Shown here one piece after another: positions 6,072 to 7,909 of a stretch of 7,909 nt of DNA. The notes beneath the pieces are model-generated. The model saw nothing but the letters and a program-made list of their open reading frames with translations, was not told where the DNA came from and ran no database searches. Position numbers and translations under genes: made by a program. How positions within the stretch are numbered: position 1 is the first letter of the stretch; each line of letters opens with the position of its first letter. The stretch comes from Candidatus Aminicenantota bacterium (GTDB lineage: Bacteria; Acidobacteriota; Aminicenantia; UBA2199): the NCBI GenBank assembly GCA_020355945.1, contig CP070627.1, forward strand, positions 7,647,152-7,655,060. Direction: 5' to 3'.

Positions 6072-6119
6072 ATGTTATCCCATTTTAAATATTTAATCGT
6101 CCTGGCAGGAACCGGTTGT
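6062..6119. repeat. 10-bp perfect inverted repeat between the second TPR gene and the sulfatase-like gene
   Basis: ACAACCGGTT (6062-6071) and its exact reverse complement AACCGGTTGT (6110-6119) face each other across 38 bp of AT-rich DNA. Each arm contains the self-complementary octamer AACCGGTT. The pair sits in the gap upstream of the sulfatase-like gene. It could be a dimeric repressor operator, an RNA stem modulating read-through, or a processing site. No clear sigma-70 promoter was seen between the arms. Confidence 0.55.
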
Positions 6120-6134
6120 GAGCGGTGAGCTGAT

Positions 6135-7103
6135 TTATTGCAATGTTTTGATCACTTCTTTAACGCCAGGGGTTTCGGGTGAGTCCGGGGCCAGTTCCAC
6201 GAATTTTTTCAAGCTTTGAATGGCTGCTTTTGTATCTCCTTTATTGAGGTAAGCATATCCCAACTGCATATAGGATTTTGGCCAGTCCGGCTTGATTTTG
6301 ATGGCCAATTGGTAATAATTGATGGCTTCATTGGTTTTGCCGGCGGCAAATAGAATTTCAGCCACATTATAGGCCAATGCGTGGTCTGCCGGGTCAATGT
6401 CAATGGATTTTTTAAAATATTCCTCTGCCAGTTTGAATTTATTTTGTCTCATATAGGTATCGCCAATGCTGGCGTAAAGTCGGGCCAGCTCTTGATTTCC
6501 TTTAACCTCCGGGGTTTCGGCGATGATTTTCTCAACCACTGCCTGGAATTCCGTAATGGCTTCATCGAATCGTTGGAGCTCCAGGTAGCAGTTGCCGATA
6601 TTGATCCCGATTTTGTACATGTCCGGCTGCTGTTGGCGAAAATCCAGGAAAAGGGCCAGGGCAGCTTCAAATTTGCGTTCTTTTAGTAAAGCGGTTCCTT
6701 TTTTAAAGGTATCTGCTGCTTCCCCGACTTTTTCCTTGACATCAATCTCTTCCACACTTCTCAAGTAAATGAACTGTCTCGGATTCGACCTGACGCCACT
6801 GACATCTAACTGGTTGGCGGCAGAGACATACCCGTCTTTTTCCGCGCTGACTTTAACTATTCCTTTTCCCAGCCCCATAAATGCCCATTGACCTTTTTCA
6901 TTGGTGGTGGTGGTCAATTTGCGATCATATCTCATGTACTCCAATGTCACCGTGGCCCCTTCCAGGGGATTTTTATCGGTATCATAAACAACCCCGCTCA
7001 ATCGACCGGTTCCACGGCCTTCTTGTGCCCACCCCACCAATGAGAAGGCAAACATAAACAATATGGCAACTACAGCGGCGGCGAACTTTCGTTGTTTTTT
7101 CAT
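6135..7103 (-). CDS. Secreted carboxypeptidase-regulatory-like/TPR repeat protein, second copy
   Basis: This 322-residue protein starts with a signal peptide (MKKQRK, hydrophobic core, likely cleavage after VGWA near residue 26). Residues about 34-115 are a carboxypeptidase-regulatory-like beta-sandwich (GRLSGVVYDTDKNPLEGATV, TTNEKGQWAFMGL, KDGYVSA, FIYLRS). Residues about 128-310 form about five TPRs (FKKGTALLKERKFEAALALF, YASIGDTYMRQNKFKLAEEYF, SYMQLGYAYLNKGDTKAA). No catalytic motif is visible; a periplasmic scaffold or adaptor role is inferred. AAGGAGGG at 7111-7118, 7 nt before the ATG, fixes the start. The gene lies 22 bp after the GWxTD gene and upstream of the sulfatase-like/TPR gene, so the three are probably one transcript. 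Its domain order and the C-terminal AYLNKGD...LAP(E/D)S stretch match the protein at 784-1677. Confidence 0.9.
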   Translation of the reverse strand: MKKQRKFAAAVVAILFMFAFSLVGWAQEGRGTGRLSGVVYDTDKNPLEGATVTLEYMRYDRKLTTTTNEKGQWAFMGLGKGIVKVSAEKDGYVSAANQLDVSGVRSNPRQFIYLRSVEEIDVKEKVGEAADTFKKGTALLKERKFEAALALFLDFRQQQPDMYKIGINIGNCYLELQRFDEAITEFQAVVEKIIAETPEVKGNQELARLYASIGDTYMRQNKFKLAEEYFKKSIDIDPADHALAYNVAEILFAAGKTNEAINYYQLAIKIKPDWPKSYMQLGYAYLNKGDTKAAIQSLKKFVELAPDSPETPGVKEVIKTLQ

Positions 7104-7125
7104 TTGATTACCCTCCTTATTATCA

Positions 7126-7909
7126 TTACTTTTTAACGTTTAATTTAATCAATCTCCGATGCACCACCTCTCCTAAAAAATCAGCCACAATCGCATCGAT
7201 CTTTACCTGTCCCCCGGGCAGTTCAAGGGGAATCCTAAAGGAAATGGCAGCATCTTTCTCCAACAACTTCTCTTCCTGGACCTTAACGGTCTTGACTTGC
7301 GAATGTTTAAAAAAGTCATCGGCTTTGTCGGCCGGGTACACCACCAGGTCCACTTTAATCTGGGCTGTCATATGGTCGCTGTCTCCAGGGGCCTTTTCAT
7401 AATTGAGGTTCTTGCCGGACACCTCAAACAAAATTTCCCTGGTTTCACTGTCGTAGCTTAAATCAAAATCAAGGGGCTTCCAACTGATTTTACCTTCTTT
7501 ATTCACAATAAAGTATTTCTTGTTATCCAGCACATCCAGCAGTCCCAGGGATACGCTGGTCAGGTCCATATGGTAAATACCCTCGCCGGTGCTGTCGATA
7601 AAGCGAACGTATATATTGTATTCATCGAAATACCATTGGATGATTCTCCCGGGATAGATTGTATCTTCCTGCCAGTAAGAAGGGGGACCCAGTAAGATAT
7701 AAATCCTACCCCGGTCTGTTTTCCAGCCGGGAATCGGGCCCTCTTTCAGGTATTTGGATACATATTCATATCTTCGTTCCATCTCCATCTTAAATTCGTT
7801 TTCGTCTGTAAAGGGATTGGGGTCGCGGATTTCCCAGAAATTGCGGACAAATCGCTCTCTTGCTTCATCAGTGGTGAGATGGCTAAAAATTTTTCTCTCA
7901 CTTTTGGTA
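7126..7909 (-). CDS. GWxTD domain-containing protein, C-terminal part (runs off right edge)
   Basis: The frame stays open from the window edge to the TAA at 7126, at least 260 codons. The internal Met at 7788 is not the start, because conserved domain sequence lies upstream of it: FVRNFWEIRDPNPFTDENEF. The naming motif GWKTD is encoded at 7714-7728 and is followed by RGRIYILLGPPSYW, the typical continuation of GWxTD domains known from Acidobacteriota, Bacteroidota and relatives. These are exported proteins of unknown biochemical role. After the domain comes a region rich in beta strands (about 7130-7620), with sequence such as DLSYDSETREILFEVSG and IPLELPGGQVKIDAIVADFLGE, resembling the C-terminal part of many GWxTD proteins. 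The N-terminus and any signal peptide are outside the window. It is the first visible gene of the three-gene minus-strand cluster, 22 bp before the carboxypeptidase-regulatory-like/TPR gene. Confidence 0.87.
   Translation of the reverse strand, partial: TKSERKIFSHLTTDEARERFVRNFWEIRDPNPFTDENEFKMEMERRYEYVSKYLKEGPIPGWKTDRGRIYILLGPPSYWQEDTIYPGRIIQWYFDEYNIYVRFIDSTGEGIYHMDLTSVSLGLLDVLDNKKYFIVNKEGKISWKPLDFDLSYDSETREILFEVSGKNLNYEKAPGDSDHMTAQIKVDLVVYPADKADDFFKHSQVKTVKVQEEKLLEKDAAISFRIPLELPGGQVKIDAIVADFLGEVVHRRLIKLNVKK

Noticed and set aside
6100..6110. TCCT-GGC-AGGA hairpin after the second TPR gene as a terminator
   Set aside because: The stem is only 4 bp and no T-run follows on the minus strand, so termination before the sulfatase-like gene is not supported.
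7126..7788. Reading the right-hand gene as a complete 220-residue protein starting at Met 7788
   Set aside because: The frame continues to the window edge with conserved GWxTD-domain sequence (NFWEIRDPNPFTDENEF) upstream of this Met, so it is an internal residue of a gene cut by the window.

Overview
The window reads as a stretch of a moderately AT-rich chromosome from a diderm (Gram-negative-type) bacterium. The best guess is an Acidobacteriota/Aminicenantes-like lineage. That rests on four things: a GWxTD-domain protein, an Oar-like TonB-receptor N-terminus with a carboxypeptidase-regulatory-like domain, secreted carboxypeptidase-regulatory-like/TPR proteins, and a threonine-type 'sulfatase' fused to TPR repeats. 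The phylum is inferred from family distribution, not proven. No tRNA, rRNA, CRISPR array, transposase or phage gene was seen.

Layout. (1) Bases 1-419, minus strand: the 5' part of a probable TonB-dependent outer-membrane receptor, running off the left edge. It is preceded by about 200 nt of leader that can fold into several hairpins. (2) 784-1677, minus: a secreted carboxypeptidase-regulatory-like/TPR protein. (3) 1678-1841: a compact divergent promoter region with two near-consensus sigma-70 promoters back to back. (4) 1842-3464, plus: a cytoplasmic GAF/SpoIIE-type (RsbU-like) protein serine phosphatase, the only plus-strand gene. (5) 3465-3545: a convergent junction with small hairpins. (6) 3546-6065, minus: a predicted lipoprotein with an alkaline-phosphatase-superfamily ('sulfatase') domain and C-terminal TPRs. 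(7) 6066-6134: a gap that, with the 5' end of the sulfatase-like gene, holds dense palindromes and an inverted repeat. (8) 6135-7103, minus: a second carboxypeptidase-regulatory-like/TPR protein with the same architecture as gene 2. (9) 7126 to the right edge, minus: the C-terminal part of a GWxTD-domain protein.

How they may work together. The three right-hand minus genes (GWxTD, carboxypeptidase-regulatory-like/TPR, sulfatase-like/TPR) are closely spaced, co-directional and probably co-transcribed. All minus-strand products visible to their N-terminus carry export signals, so the cluster looks like a cell-envelope module of protein-protein scaffolds plus one possible phospho- or sulfo-transfer domain. 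The phosphatase is the only clearly cytoplasmic regulator. It shares its promoter region with the upstream TPR gene, which suggests coordinated expression. No substrate can be named from sequence. The most notable details are the loss of a conserved metal-ligand Asp in the sulfatase-like domain, the packed divergent promoters, ten ATG triplets in a repeat-built leader, and the structured leader of the receptor gene.
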